DNA from: Malurus cyaneus samueli
Taxonomy: Eukaryota; Chordata; Aves; Passeriformes; Maluridae
Assembly (NCBI GenBank): GCA_009741485.1
Contig: CM019216.1
Location: 53,548,918-53,612,917, forward strand
Direction of reading: 5' to 3'
DNA length: 64,000 bases
The notes under the pieces were generated by a model that saw nothing but the letters and a program-made list of their open reading frames with translations, was not told the DNA's origin and ran no database searches. A program made the position numbers and the translations under genes. Positions 26,226-38,919 of this stretch are shown here, piece by piece. Positions within the stretch are counted from its first letter, which is position 1. Each line of letters opens with the position of its first letter.

Positions 26226-28980
26226 CAATCCTTTTGTATTTGCAGACCATTCAAAACTATTGAGGTAATTGGTTTGTGAAAGGATTTTTAGAAGATTTGT
26301 GGAGAATGGATATGAGCTGATGGAATTTCTCCTGACCAATGAAATGCTGTCAGTCAAGTGCACTAGGGGCTTTATCATCAAGAGTGACACAATTTGCAAA
26401 AGGTAGTAATCCCTAACTGGGGAGAAAGTTATGTAGTATGATGTCTCTGCTTATGCTGAACGTAAAGAAAAATAGTACAGGCAGAAAGCTTAATAACTTA
26501 AAGCTCTTATCTCATCTGTTAAAAAACCCTCCAAACCTGCAAATATCTTAAGTCAGTTTTGCTTAGTATCTTCCATTTAGAAGAAAGGTTAAGGAAGGAC
26601 TGAGGATTTTTTGTATGTTATCCAGGTCATTTTTGAGATGGAAAGAGTTCCCAGCCTCTTTAATAATTTGGCCAAAGGTAATAGTTGACAGTAACTTATG
26701 AGGAACTGTTACAAAACCTTTCTTCTAATGGAAATATAACTAGACTGTTGAATGTGCTCTAAAATATTAAAAGCCTTTCTAAGGTAGCAATTATGGCTGT
26801 TTTAATTTGTATGGAAATAGGCTTAACATGAGACTTTTATGTAAAGACTTATTATGTACACACATTTAAAAGATATGGTAGCTGCTAAATCAGTGTCGTA
26901 ATCAAATTTTGGATCTGAACTTTTGTAATTGAAGAGGAGCAGGGATCAGCATCCTCTTCCTGTATTGTGCCAGAGCAGCTGGTTCTTCATTCAGTCCCAT
27001 GTGTCACTTGTGCAGAATCCCATTCTGACCTTTGTCAAGTTGCTGCTGTCTCAGTTCTGTCTGATGTTCTCTACTATCTGATGATGATGGAGAATCTTAA
27101 TGTAGGTCACAGAGAATGTTTGGTTTCATGCTAGCAGTGAATATAACAAAGAAATTTAAATATGATCTGTAATCTTGAAGATGAGGTTTAGATACTTGAT
27201 GATAGACTCTTATTTAGAATAGGAAGACAGTTGGGGCTGTGAAATCAATGAGGTTTTTTCAATACATGTACTTTGAAGAAGACTGACTAAATCTATGTTG
27301 CTGTTATCTCTGCTGCTGGTAACAGCAAGGCCACTCATTTAGACTTGGTGTTGGAGAAAATCTGAAATATTTGTGTCTGATGCAAATTAAAGCTTCCACT
27401 ACTGGAACTGTCAAAGTGATGGCACAAGAAATTACAAGGAAACTCTTAAACTCCTATGGGAAAGAAATCCAATGAATGGGCAATTTTTATGTTTACTGAC
27501 TCCAAAAGATGCAGCTGAGCAACACAAGGTCTGCAGATAACAAATGTTTGAAGAGAACTGGATAAATTAGATTTGCAGTTTATTTACTTCTTTCTTTTCT
27601 CACAGAAATATACAAAGCTTCAAATGAGTGGGCTGGAGATCTCTCCCATTCAGGCAGGATTAAATCTATCCAGAGCATTTTGTTCGTACAATTCTTCATT
27701 CAGTGTGAAATGGGAGAAAAAGGAGATGAAGTTGCATCATTAAAGGAAGTTGAATTGCTGAGAACTTTATATGATAATTTTCAATATTATTTGCAAACAG
27801 TGTTGAATTGTTGTGCATATTTTCTGGAACTTGGGCAGAGATTAAGTCACTGACTGCTCAATTACTTCAGTGGTTGGACTGTTTCAGCAGCTTTTAACAC
27901 TTTTGGAAAAGGTAGAGATGCATTTGCTTAACTATATGTTTTCCTAGCTTAATTCCTAGTGAAACAAATGACAGGCTTGTGATATAATTTTTAGAGTGGT
28001 CTAGGCACTGTGATTTTAAATGTAAAAGCTGTTTTGTGTATGTATTGAGATAATGTATGTTTTTAGTATGCAAGCATGAATAGAAAGCACAAAAGCTTCT
28101 GAAATAGAGCTCCATAACTTTTGAAGGAACATATGTTTATTTTGGTCCTAATGTGTTATGAATTATTTCAAGATAATGTTACTATTTGGTTTTTTCAATA
28201 TAGATGTGTCCTAAATCCTCAGTGCAGTGTGTTGCCTTACATCTGGGCAAGCCAGGGCAGCTGATGGGTGGTAAATTATTAAGTCACAGTGAATGTATTT
28301 TGTGTCCATATTCTTTGAAAACAAATAGGACAATTTATAGAGAAAAAAGGTTAGAAAACATGCTTATTTAAAAGCAATACAGGCAGATGCATTTCAAGTG
28401 AAACATGATTTCTTGTTCATCCGTTTGACCATTGAATTCAGTGAACTAAAACTTTTTATGTGCCTGCTGAGATCTGGCCTATATTGTACTACAATGTTGG
28501 AGGGAATTAATCTTTCATATTTTAGTTTCTGCAAGTACTCATGAATACAACTTATAAATACCCATAGCAATATCAGAATGGAAGGGCAACTGGTGATTTG
28601 ACAAGAGTAAGCTGTGCTTGTTTATGTGCTGCAGAATTGGACAAGAATTGGACTGCGAGTCTTTACCATAGCTAAGCTTTGTGGTATGCAGTTAGCACCT
28701 TGTGTGGAGCTCACCAAGGAGCTAAATTGCTGCATATTGTCTTCTTCTGGACACTGATGGTGTCCAGGCTGTGGCCTCACTGGAGAGGGCATTGACGATG
28801 GCATCGTTCAGTGAGGGTACAGAGATGCTGCACTGGTTCTTCCTAATAGAAGGCATCTTCTGGCCTCCTGCTCCCAGAGAAGTTTCCTTCTTTCTGTGCA
28901 ATTGGCTTCAGATTTGAGCCTGTGTGGAAGAGGTGTTTGGCAGTAAGATGGCTAAGGTTCCCTCTTCTCCCTCTTCCTTT

Positions 28981-29070
28981 TGTGTTTTTTGTGGTTGGAC
29001 CATTTGGGGGTTTTTTTGGTTTTGGGTTTTTTTTGGTTTTCTTTTTTTGGTTGAAGTTTTTGTAAAAAAA
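28981..29070. repeat. T/G-rich low-complexity tract
   Basis: About 90 bp are dominated by T runs broken by GG, for example GGGGGTTTTTTTGGTTTTGGG. Composition is strongly asymmetric between strands, the mirror image of the A/C tract at 24.3 kb. It is in intron 3 with no coding potential. Confidence 0.8.
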
Positions 29071-30218
29071 ATTTAGTTACTATTTAGTTTCTTCTCCAAG
29101 GAGCTCTGGGATTGCTCTCCAGGCTGACTTTAGTCAGAATGCCATAGTTTTTACAGCCAACCAATGAGGCCATCTTCAAGAAATAGTCTTGAGCAAACAG
29201 AGTTAACAAAATCTTGGGTTTTGACCTGGGTACAAGGAAGTAAAGCTGTGAAGGAAAGCTAACTTACAATTCATTTCATGTTCTAGTGAAGCAAGAGGAC
29301 TAGAAACTTTAAATTTTAGTTTAAAAACTAGTCCTACTACATGTGTGTTGTTTGAGGAAGAGAAATCTGGAGAGACAGAGTCTAATTAGTCTCCAGAATT
29401 AATTGGAAGACTTGAATAGGAAGCCTGGAATTCATTGTCTGTCAAATGACCTTATTAAAACAATGAGTCACACCACCAAAGCAGAGAGGTGAAGTGATTT
29501 TCTCCCCTTTCCTGAATTATCATTTCACCTTTGTTTTTTGCTTTTATTATTTTTTTTGCCTAAGGCTGAATATAGGTCAGTTTAGATGAACTATAGATTT
29601 GGCCTGTCTCATTTAAATTTGCCTTCAAAATTAGAAAGATGTCTTCTAGAAACAATGACTTAATATTATAAACTAACAAAATTCTCGATACTTTTAACAA
29701 GGGTGCCTCCTTGCAGAAAATCAGTAAAAAAATCTAAGTTTGCGTACATTTTTGTGTTTTAAAAGAAAATTATTTTCTATTTCCTATTTATTTTTTATCT
29801 TATTTATTTTTATTTTATTTACTGAGACACAAAGTGCTGGTGTGCAATTTTTTCTTGTACTAGAAGTGCATGTAGCGTGTGTATTCCTAGCTATAATAGC
29901 TAGCTATTCCTAGCTATAGCCCTTCAAGGAATAATTAATAAGTTCTTGAATCCTTCCTGAATTATTCTTATGTTTTTTAACTATGTGACTTAAATCGGTG
30001 TAATGTAGGTAGATAATTCAAACTGTGTTACAGAAGTGCTTTTAACATAGATTAGTACATGATCAGCTTTCAAATGTCTGATGCTAAATTTCAGCATATC
30101 TTGTTAGAGGGAATTTCAATAAAATGCTCTGTGTAAAATGATTTTTGTGTCCGAGGTGGAGATGGATGTGGATATTAAGCCTTGACTCAAATGGCCACAA
30201 GGAACAATACTGCAATTT

Positions 30219-30623
30219 TTGAGTGATGGCTTAAGAAAACAAAATGGGTATTACTGTCATAAAGCTGAGTTGGTTAGTTATAAAGTGAAGGCTTACTTGA
30301 AATGCTGTGAAGTCTCCTGCCTCCATGGAGGAAAATGTGCATCTTTTCTAGAATGCTGCCTTTCCTTGATGGGGAACTGCAAAGCTAGAAAGGCACGAGA
30401 ACCAGAGAACAGCTATGGTAATGACAACCAGCTCCATGCAAGTGTCAGTTGCAAAGTGACACTTAAAACCGAAATCTGCTCAACCAATGTGACTTTTGTG
30501 TCCATGGGATGTGCAAAACAGCACCACTGCATTATGCCAAATGTCTGCCACATGCAAAAGTCTTGTGTTGGATTTTACTGGCTGGTACTGCAGACCCTTA
30601 TTTCAAGAAAAAATAGTTCCTGA
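30219..30623 (+). other. Cysteine-rich open frame in intron 3, unrecognised
   Basis: A 134-codon frame is open from an upstream stop to a TGA. It has no ATG near its 5' end; the first in-frame ATG lies around residue 51. It is unusually rich in cysteine, with about 15 residues in patterns such as KCCEVSCLHGGKC, LECC, VSMGCAKQHHC and MPNVCHMQKSC. A motif of the type 'TNVTFVSMGC...C' loosely recalls Ly6/uPAR three-finger domains. The spacing does not complete such a domain, and there is no signal peptide or CCxxxxCN ending. It could be a decayed exon or retrocopy, or a chance frame. Confidence 0.2.
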
Positions 30624-32242
30624 AGGGTAAATAGTTTAAAATTATTATATGTATTTCTTCAAATGAATGCTTCCTCTGCCTTAAGAATAGTCAGTTAGCT
30701 CAGATCTCTTTTAGGGAGTTGACCCTACAGTTTGGTTTATTTTTGCATTAAGAAGTTTCCAGGTGGTGTTAAAGTTGCCTGAAACCTTCAAGGAAATATC
30801 TTGTTTTGCAAAAGTAGGCACCTATCATAATTCTTCAAAGTATATGGGAAGGATTTCCTCTCTCTTGCTGTAGTGTCATATTGAAAAGCAACAGACCCCT
30901 GGCTATGTTCAATATCTAAGGGAAACTTGCTCCAAACTCTACTGAGCTGTGGGAGAATGGGCGGAGAAATGGCAGGCTGGAATATCCCAAATGACTACAG
31001 AGTACCATAGATGTCCCAGTGCACCCTGCAGGTGCCCCTTCCTGTAAGGCTCTTACTGCTTTGAAGCTGCAAGAGAGTTTGCACATGCAGTGCATTGTTG
31101 CTGCCTTGATGGTGAGTGCAAGTGTTGTAGAGTATTTGTGGCTTGAACAGATAATTATTAAAGTTTTTCTAAGTAAAGAACTGTGCTTCAGGCCAGTCCT
31201 CTTCAAAACTATCATAGTCTGATGTTTTGGCAAGGGATTATAGGTTGTTATATTTTTTTTTTAAATGGAAAGACTTGTTGAAAGGCAATATTAATGACAC
31301 TGGTCACAAGTAAAAATCTTTTAAGATCACTTTAGGGAGTTTATTTCTCTCATGATTTTATTGCAGGGTTTTATATTCATTTTCTCCTTCATTCTTCAGT
31401 AAGTGCTACCAGGGTCTCTGTCTCTGCCAGGAATGGAACCTTTGTTGGTAAAAAAAAAAAAAAATCCTAAAGTGTATATATGTTTCAAGCAGCACCGTGT
31501 CATATAGTTTTGCAGATCCTTACAGTGATGTTGATCTAGCAGGTCCTTAGAGTGATGATAGGATGACACTGAAGTAATGCAAAGGTTGTTGAAAGCTGTG
31601 AATTTTTAGAGTAAACATGTCTTTCTCCTTTTTCTGATTTTTTTAGTGGAGAAGTACTGGACTCTGATAAAAAGGTTGATATTGTTGTAGTGCCTTGTGT
31701 GTGTGTGGAAGAATACACAAGTGGAAGTTTCAAGAGGATGGCAGGAGAGGATTTGGGTGTCTAAAGAAACCTGCTTTTCTGGTCATCTCATTAGGCTGTC
31801 TATCCTGATGGGAAGTGTGATACTGATATGCATAGATGTATTCCTGAAGTGGCCTTAACTTAGTTCAGGGTGGCAGAATATAAAAGGTTCTTGGTGAGCA
31901 TTTGTAGACCCCACTGTTGTGTAGCTGCTCTGCCTTTGCTGCAGTCCATTGCAGTCACAGGTAATGGGGAGGCAACAATAACCGTGCTGCAACAATACAT
32001 GCAGTTACTATAGATGTGCATAACCTGCCAGGAAAGGAAATTGGTTTGTTGGGACCATGGGACCATTCTCAAGTTTAAATATGTATTTACTGAGACTTTC
32101 CTTACACAAACTGTAGCACCTTGTAATATATGGTCAATGTGACCATTTTTGAAAGGTACTTCATTGTCATTTAGGTGGGGACTTTATTCACTGAAATTTT
32201 TAAGTTTGAGCATTCATCTAGGAAACCATGCTTTTAGTTGTT

Positions 32243-32362
32243 TCATAGAATCATAGAATAGTTTGGGTTGGAAGGGAGCCTTAAAGATCATCTAGTTTGA
32301 CTCTCCTGTCAAGGGCAGGGACACAGTATACTAGGCTGCTCAAAGCCCTCTCCAACCTGGCT
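32243..32362 (-). mobile_element. CR1 LINE 3'-end fragment, antisense
   Basis: On the + strand it begins TCATAGAATCATAGAATAG and continues TTTGGGTTGGAAGGGAGCC, AAAGATCATCTAG and GGGCAGGGACAC, then CTGCTCAAAGCCCTCTCCAACCTGG. This is the intact 3' terminus of an avian CR1 in reverse orientation, with both copies of the terminal octamer-like repeat. It is short, about 120 bp. Confidence 0.93.
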
Positions 32363-33277
32363 TTTCACAGTAATCTGACTGACTAAATCCATAATTAAAT
32401 TCCATGTTTATAGCTAGCCAATTTCATAAGAACCTTTTTGTAGGTGTATACATAGTACTGTGGGTAAACATTTTCCCATTTACCCAATGTGACAGTAAGG
32501 AGATCATTTAGCTTTTAAAGCACCTGCAAGAAATTGTATACCAAAACAATTCCAGATAATAATGCAAATCTGTAAACTTCTGTTCTCACACATTTTAAGA
32601 AGAAAAAATCTGCGGAAGCTGGGGAAAATATCACTGTGAATAAAGACCTAGCCCATGATTTGGTTTGTTGTGTTCTAGGTTTTTTGTTTTGTTTTGTTAG
32701 TTTTGTTTTTTTTTCAAAGCAGTGTCATTCAGTTAGCTCTGCAACCAGTTTCACCCATCATGAACCAGTGGTGCTATGTCTGGCTCCTTCTTCTTGCCTT
32801 GCTTCAGACTGACACAAGTGTTAGTGTGGGCTCACACTGGTGAGCCTAGTCAGAGGGCTGGGCCAGCTTGGAAAGTAGCAGGGCAAGAGGAAAAACAGCA
32901 GAGTTTTCAGCCAGATCAGCTTTCTTGTACAGCTGAGTATGCAGCCAACCAAAATGCTAGTACCAGCACGGAGAGTGGTGACAGAAACACCTCTTTTGGC
33001 AAGAGTGCTGATTTCTGTGCAGGCTTTAGCTCTGGAAGTCTGCTCTGACTGTGGGCATTGTATCCAGCCATAGATTTTGCTTCATTCAATAGTTGAAGGC
33101 CCCTTGTAGTGAAAGCTCATTGTTCACACCTCTGCTGGATGGTGAAGGGTGTGTATAAGGTTCCTAGCAATCAGACCAGAGAAATTCCAGCTTAGCAGTA
33201 AAGCTTAAATAAAAATGTATCGTTTGCTGTTTTAAAAAATCTTCGTGATGGTATTATGGGATCATTAAAATTACTCA

Positions 33278-33308
33278 TATTTTCTTTTTTTTTTTTTTTT
33301 TTCTCTAG
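33278..33308 (+). promoter_or_regulatory. PPP1R14C: Polypyrimidine tract and 3' splice site of exon 4
   Basis: A nearly pure T tract of more than 20 bases, followed by CTCTAG, immediately precedes exon 4. It is a strong acceptor and explains accurate recognition of a short terminal coding segment after a 9.5 kb intron. Confidence 0.88.
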
Positions 33309-33383
33309 GAATTTATCAAAGAGCTGCTAGCTCGGATAAGAGGAATGAGGAAACTAAGTCCCCCTCAAAAGAAGAGTATATAA
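33309..33383 (+). CDS. PPP1R14C: PPP1R14C terminal coding exon 4
   Basis: The exon enters in phase 0 directly after exon 3. It encodes 24 residues (EFIKELLARIRGMRKL, then SPPQKKSI) and a TAA stop at 33381-33383. FIKELLxRIRGMRKLSPPQKK is the conserved C-terminal helix and tail of PPP1R14C; PPP1R14B ends in IRGMQKLSTPQKK-like sequence, so C is favoured. The residue before the stop is Ile, where Val is expected in mammals, a conservative change. Together, exons 2-4 in this window give 63 residues. Confidence 0.97.
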   Translation, partial: EFIKELLARIRGMRKLSPPQKKSI

Positions 33384-34630
33384 ATAACTCAAAGTAATAG
33401 CACTCTGTAAAAGACATGGCAAGGGAAATGGGACTTTGAATACAAGACCTTTATTAAAATAATTGTCTTTCTCCACAACTTTTTTCATTTTATTCAGTTT
33501 TGACTCAAGGAAATTTTTTTGTGTGTTTTAAGGGTTCTTTTTCAAGTGTCAAATTTTTTTTATCAAAAATATCAACAATTTGGATGCTGCTCAACTTTCA
33601 CCTGAGGATTATTGAAGCAAGTGAAGAATTGAAGAGTTAGTGATGAGGGGCAGCAAGCCTATGTGGTGAACCAGAAGATCTTGTAAATTTACAGAGCTAG
33701 GAGACTTCTCCTTGCGATTAGTTGGATAACATTTCTTAAGTTGGTTGTACATTTAACTCATGGATGTCAAGTTTCTTGTGCTTGTCTGTACATAAACTTT
33801 AAAGTGGGTTGTGAATACTGTTTCACATGGATGGAAGGAAAAGTTTGTCGCAGTAAATTATTTAAATGGTGGTTATTGCAAATTTGCTACCAGAAGGTAC
33901 CAATTTAGATTACTAAAATGAATGCTGCCATTTTTCTAAATACCCTTAAAGCAGCCCAGTGAAGAATTTCATCATATCTCCTTGTTTAGACTGCAGCATA
34001 TGAAAATTGGGAATTTTAAGGGCTTAATTTCTAGACATAAAAGTTATTTGATTGACTTTGATGCTTTGCCAGGATCACTTCCTCTCCACCTCATGGTGTC
34101 TTGGAGCTGTGCTAACCTATACTGAATATCGACCTGGAGTGATACGTAGAGAAATGTCCATCACCATTTAAAAGCTGGTTCATGCTGGAGGAAAGGCAGT
34201 GATACCAAAATGAATTGCAAGTACTGTATTGCATTTAATGATGTGGTCTTAATCAAATGCAGATTCCTCTTCTATAAAGGTAGACCAGGAGTAACACAGC
34301 CTTTGTTTATGGCTCTGCCCTGACAAGTGGGGAGACTTCTTAACTTAGGCTCTCTTACTTCTAAGAGCAAGAATAGAGATCCCTGCTCCCTTCTGGAAAA
34401 TGCCCTAACTAGAATGTTTGATAAGCTACCATTTACTGGTAGGTGACACTAGTCAGGCATTTTATATCAAGGGTGCTCTGAACATATTTTATTTTTCAAA
34501 AGAAGTACATGTTTGTGAATTTTATGTATACTGGCAAGCTTTTTTAATGTATTTAATTTTGTAATGTTTACTGATGATTTTATTTACCAGATATTTACTC
34601 AAATAAATGGAACAACTTGTGACTTGTTAC
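33384..34630 (+). other. PPP1R14C: PPP1R14C 3' untranslated region
   Basis: The AT-rich sequence after the stop continues to a canonical AATAAA at 34602. The 3' end was placed about 20-30 bases after that signal. An earlier weaker signal (ATTAAA at 33453) could give a short isoform. Many T- and AT-rich stretches (for example TATTTTATTTTTC near 34.49 kb and TTTATTTACC near 34.58 kb) could act as AU-rich stability elements. The exact end is an inference. Confidence 0.7.
34602..34607 (+). terminator. PPP1R14C: Polyadenylation signal AATAAA
   Basis: A canonical AATAAA lies 1.2 kb after the stop codon and is followed within 30 bases by GT-rich sequence (ACTTGTGACTTGTTACATGT) that can serve as the downstream element. 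Confidence 0.7.
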
Positions 34631-34639
34631 ATGTACACT

Positions 34640-36792
34640 TTACAAGACTATTGTTGCTGAGTAGGTTTGTAAATGCTTGTGAAGAAGAGAAGCCTGTGAG
34701 GTGGTAAGTACATGGCAACCCAGCTATATTGACCCTAACTGGCTTTTAATGTACCCAGTATCACTCAAACTCCTGTAACCTGGTGGACAGCTTCACTTTT
34801 AAAAGCTTCCTCCACATGAGGTCTTCCTTCCCTGTGCCCTAGGGAATTTAAAAAGGGGTGGGGAAATAAAATGCTTGGAAATTCTTTTAGATAAATGGTG
34901 ACAAAGTCAGGTAATTCATTTTGTAGGGAGAGGGCTTACACTAGGTCGCTCTCAGTTTCCTAGAGAAGTTGTGGCAGAAGGGAATCTTTCAGGAGACACT
35001 CTACCTTTCTTCCTTACTGCACCTTTCTGGATTCTCAAGAAATTGCAGCAGCCCACAGAAAAGATTCGCCTGCAGCATTTTAAATTTAAATCTTATATCT
35101 TGCCAAAGTTGCAATTTAGCTCTGGTTTCCTAACAAGTCACCCAGCAGATTTTTTTTAAATTGTGAAATGAAATTTTTACTTCAGAGAAATCAGGGCGGG
35201 GGGATTGTGATTTCATCTGGTTTTGGGTTGAGATCTCTATCTATTTTGTCAACTTTATCGGTGGGATGTCTTTGGTTCTGGAAGAGGCTCATGTGACCAA
35301 TGTGTCTTGGCACAAGAGGATTGTTTCTCCTTGCAGAGGATCTCATGTAGCTAGATTTAAATGATCAAGTTTGTATCAACATCACCCTTTGAAGCAGAGA
35401 ATGTTGCAGGAAAAGCTTCCTTCACTGCTGAGGTAAGGGGACTTTTGTTCGATTTTTCACTCAACTCTGGAGTAAGAAATTGGTGGTGGTGTAAAGAAGT
35501 CTTACTAGCAAGCCTGATGTTTGAATGGCAGATACTTTTTCTGGAAAGCATTTTGGTTTGTAAACCCCTGAGAACCATTTTTCAAACTGAATACAGTTTA
35601 GTACGTCCAAGATGGGGAATTGTAATTGAGACTTGCTGGCAGTTCTCATGTTCAGAGTTTTGAGCTGGAGTCTGAAACAACCCGAAGTCTGATCCATGAG
35701 TGTTCTAGTAATTTTCGCATCCATAGATGCATTTTGTGACTTCACAGACGATTTCAAATATAATTTTTTCCCCCTTTATGATAATATTTTGCCAAATCAG
35801 ATGGCAATTAATAGCAAATGTTTTCTCATTATCTAAAGCAAGAAATACTATCCACAAATATTTTTTCTTTCATGTTGTTTGACTAAAAGCTGCCCATTCA
35901 ACTGTTTGCATGACATATTCGTGTCATTCATTCTATTTGTTTTGCACTGAAGTAGCTGTGGAAAGTAGCAGTGTACCCCTTCTAAAACCAGTAGGTTTGG
36001 TGGCACTCTTAGAAATGGTGAAAACTGGGACAGTCCTTACTGTTTTCTTGCCTCATGGAGATAGGATAAGTCACTTCTGAGAAGGGTTTCTTCTCTTCCA
36101 GTACCATAGGTTTTGCTGTCTTACAAGTGTCAATGTGCAAAACCAAGCTAAATAGCTTTTGTTTGCAGCTGGCCTGATTTTCCTGGGGACTTACAGGGTC
36201 TCATTCTTGCTAATTTTTACTTAATGGAGCTACTCTTTGCCTTGGTTTAAGTGAGGGGAGAATTGACCCATTCACTAAAGGTTTAATTGGGCTTTATGTC
36301 TTTGTACTGTGTGGGTGTTCTTGGCTCTGGGGCAACATTCAAGGGGCATATAAATAGCACACTGTTACTGAAACAACTTGAAATTAAATCTTACAGCCCC
36401 ATCTCTTTGCTGTCTTGGCTGGATGACTCTCATGAGAAGAGCCAAGTTGCTGCAGCGAGAACTTCCTCTGGGCTTTTTAAGTGGCTGATTAAAGAAACTG
36501 AAGTTCCTTCTTATAAGTATGTAGTGAAGACGAGTTTTTTGTTTTGGAATTGAAGGGCCTCTCCACTATTAAAAAACTGCTTGCAAGAGCATGTATTTCT
36601 GGAGTCTGCTTCATGATGACATAATTAGCCTTTGCATGTTTTACAGCAGGACCTGACAGTTGGCTTAGAAAGAAAAGCCAAGTGCTTGTGTAATCATATT
36701 TAGCATGCCTCATGAGGCTGCAGTGACAGGGTAGTGTATTCCTCTGGCACAGAAGAAAGGACATGAGCCATTTGTCTGCCAGGGGAGAGAGA
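34640..36792. other. Intergenic spacer between PPP1R14C and the inverted duplication
   Basis: The stretch has no recognised gene, repeat family or splice-bounded open frame. The open frames at 35.36-35.76 kb and 36.29-36.76 kb overlap each other on both strands and have no signature. It ends where sequence matching the right arm begins. Confidence 0.6.
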
Positions 36793-37220
36793 TAGGCCAG
36801 GTTGTGCTCACTGGATTCTTTTCTCTTTCCCTAAACAGTGCTGGATAGCACACTGCATGAATGTGGGATAATGTAAGTGGTAGGAATTAACATCCAGTTT
36901 CATGGCAGTGGGTTAATGCAAAATGTCTTATACTCTCTTGTGGAAAACACTTCTCCAAGATATGTAACGCAGAAGACAGACAGCAAAATGGCAGACAGTA
37001 AGAGATTTTTTGGTTGGAAGAGGATGGATGGAACCGAAAATCCCAGGCTTGACCAGCTGAATGGGCCACCAGAATAACAGATGAGGTAGAGAACTAAATT
37101 CTGTTTAATTAATGCCAACAAATACTGGGGAAAGTATTTTGTGGTCTTTATTTTAAATATAAGAGCTCAGCATTTGCTGTGTCTAAGTAAATAACTTCAA
37201 GTCTGCCATGCACTGTTGGG

Positions 37221-37340
37221 TTATAAGTTACAAGCACTTTGCTCTGGCTCCGAGTTATCTGACACCAGACAAACCAGTGGGATCACCTGCCCTTCCATGC
37301 AGTCCTGGTCTTTCTCTGGGAGTCCTTTCAGTTCTCTGCC
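37221..37340 (-). other. Exon-like open segment G (left arm), unrecognised
   Basis: On the minus strand a good acceptor (GCTTCCCCTGCCAG) is followed by a 39-codon frame starting GRELKGLPEKDQDCMEG and ending SDNSEPEQSACNL before TAA. The segment is unchanged in the right arm (53218-53337). It could be a terminal coding exon of an unknown or decayed gene. No family was recognised and chance cannot be excluded. Confidence 0.2.
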
Positions 37341-38175
37341 CTGGCAGGGGAAGCATTCCCATGAATTGGAGAATGAGATACTGTTTAATTTAATAACTCC
37401 CAACAGCACTCACACAATTCTTGTAAGATAATCCATGTCCAAAGCTCTAGCAGAAAGCAACCACTGGTTATCTGTTTCCCCTCAGCAGTATTGCAGTCCC
37501 AATTAGTGAGGAAAATACCTGTGGTAACTGAACCCTGCACCTAATCTGTTTTACAGAAAAAGGATATCATAAAAAGGTTGTTATTTCAGTTTGCTCCCCC
37601 TATGGAGCTCCCCACAAACATGTGGCATAGAAATCAGTGTATCCCTCTCCCAAATGCCACTACACAGCTCTGAAACCTTCTGCCAAGTTCTGAGCATCAA
37701 GTACTATTCATTTATTAAAGTTGTTTGCTCTCAGTAAGTGACCCTTCTAAAAATGAAAAGAACTCAAAAGACTTTTGATTTTCAGAGAACCCAGCATTTG
37801 ACAGCCTTTTTCTGTCCCCAAAGGGCAAAATTTGGAAGTATATATTGCTTGGGGTGTTACCCAGCCTCCACTGCAACTCACTTTCAATCTAAACACATAT
37901 TAAAAATGAGCTTACTTCTCTCTGTCCTCAACTATTTACACCAAAAACAGAGAACTGGTTGCTTCTAGTACTCACCCAAGAACTGCTTTTTCCCACCAGG
38001 AGTCCCTGTGTACTGCAGTAAAAGCATAGGATGAAGTGATATATAAAAGCCCCCACCACCAACCTACTTTAAAGGAAGGTTGTTTTCCAGCTAATGAAAG
38101 GAGTAGCCTGCATTGAAATGGATAAAGAGTAAACTACATCTACTGCCAAGTGACACTGGAATATTTTAATTTTAC

Positions 38176-38317
38176 CAAGCTTGTCTGCCTCATTGGGCTT
38201 TGTGCACAGCAAGCTGAGCTTCTGCCTCTCACTCCACACAGGGAGAGCTCCATGAACTCCAGGAGATGCATCAAAAAGGGCACTGTAGCAGATCAAGAAT
38301 AAGGTCAGCTCCAGCAT
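38176..38317 (-). other. Exon-like open segment F (left arm), unrecognised
   Basis: On the minus strand TTTTCTAGCCATTGTAG is followed at once by ATG and 47 codons (MLELTLFLICYSALFDA... ending PNEADKL). A possible donor, G|GTAAAA, follows. The N-terminal 15 residues are hydrophobic, like a signal anchor. In the right arm a one-base difference within 'AAGCTCAG' shifts the frame. Its longest frame does not join segment G in phase, so a shared transcript is not supported. Confidence 0.17.
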
Positions 38318-38919
38318 CTACAATGGCTAGAAAATAATCCCTGATTGTCCCTTTTATCACAAGCCCAGCATCCTTCCTAGGATTTCTGTTCCTGAAATTG
38401 CTGGAGATGGGAAAGGAAGTTTCAGTTCCCTATCAACAGTATGATCAAATTACAAGTGGTCCCTGAGAAAGCAATTCAAGAAACAATCAAAACATTATAA
38501 AAGATTCAGAAGTCTCCAGCCTCAGAGTGCCTATATTACTTTCCCTATAATTCTTGAGCATTTGAGATGAGCAAGGTTCAGACAGAGAGGAAATTTTGAA
38601 AGAAGTGAAAGGTCAGCACATAACAAGGCAGCTGTTTGATCTGGGGTCCCTGTCCTCCCACATATTTGACAGTTGCTCCACAATTTCTAGTTAACAAGAA
38701 TCAGTGGTTGGATACCATGGACAGTCCCAAACTTATTTATTTTTTTTAAAAGCCAACCTCATAAATGAGTTTCATCTGAGATATTTGAACCAATCCCAGA
38801 GTTTTAACTGCTTTATTTGGGTGCTTAAACAACCAAAATAAACACACTCTCCTCAGGAAGAATCTGCTTGTGTGAGGAGGAGAAGATGTGAAACTCAGGA
38901 GTGGGCTGGGCATTGCAGC

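Larger units (their letters stand above)
23796..33308 (+). other. PPP1R14C: PPP1R14C intron 3
   Basis: This intron of 9,513 bp starts GTAAAA and ends in a long poly-T tract followed by CTCTAG. It contains an A/C-only tract (24.28-24.47 kb), a sense CR1 copy (25.65-26.0 kb), a small tandem repeat at 26.18 kb, a T/G-rich tract (28.98-29.07 kb), an open cysteine-rich frame at 30.2-30.6 kb and an antisense CR1 fragment at 32.24 kb. Nothing else in it looks functional by eye. Confidence 0.93.

Noticed and set aside
29885..29925. Repeated ATTCCTAGCTATA and TAGCTAGCTA palindromic motif
   Set aside because: Only two short units in AT-rich intron, compatible with slippage, with no further structure.
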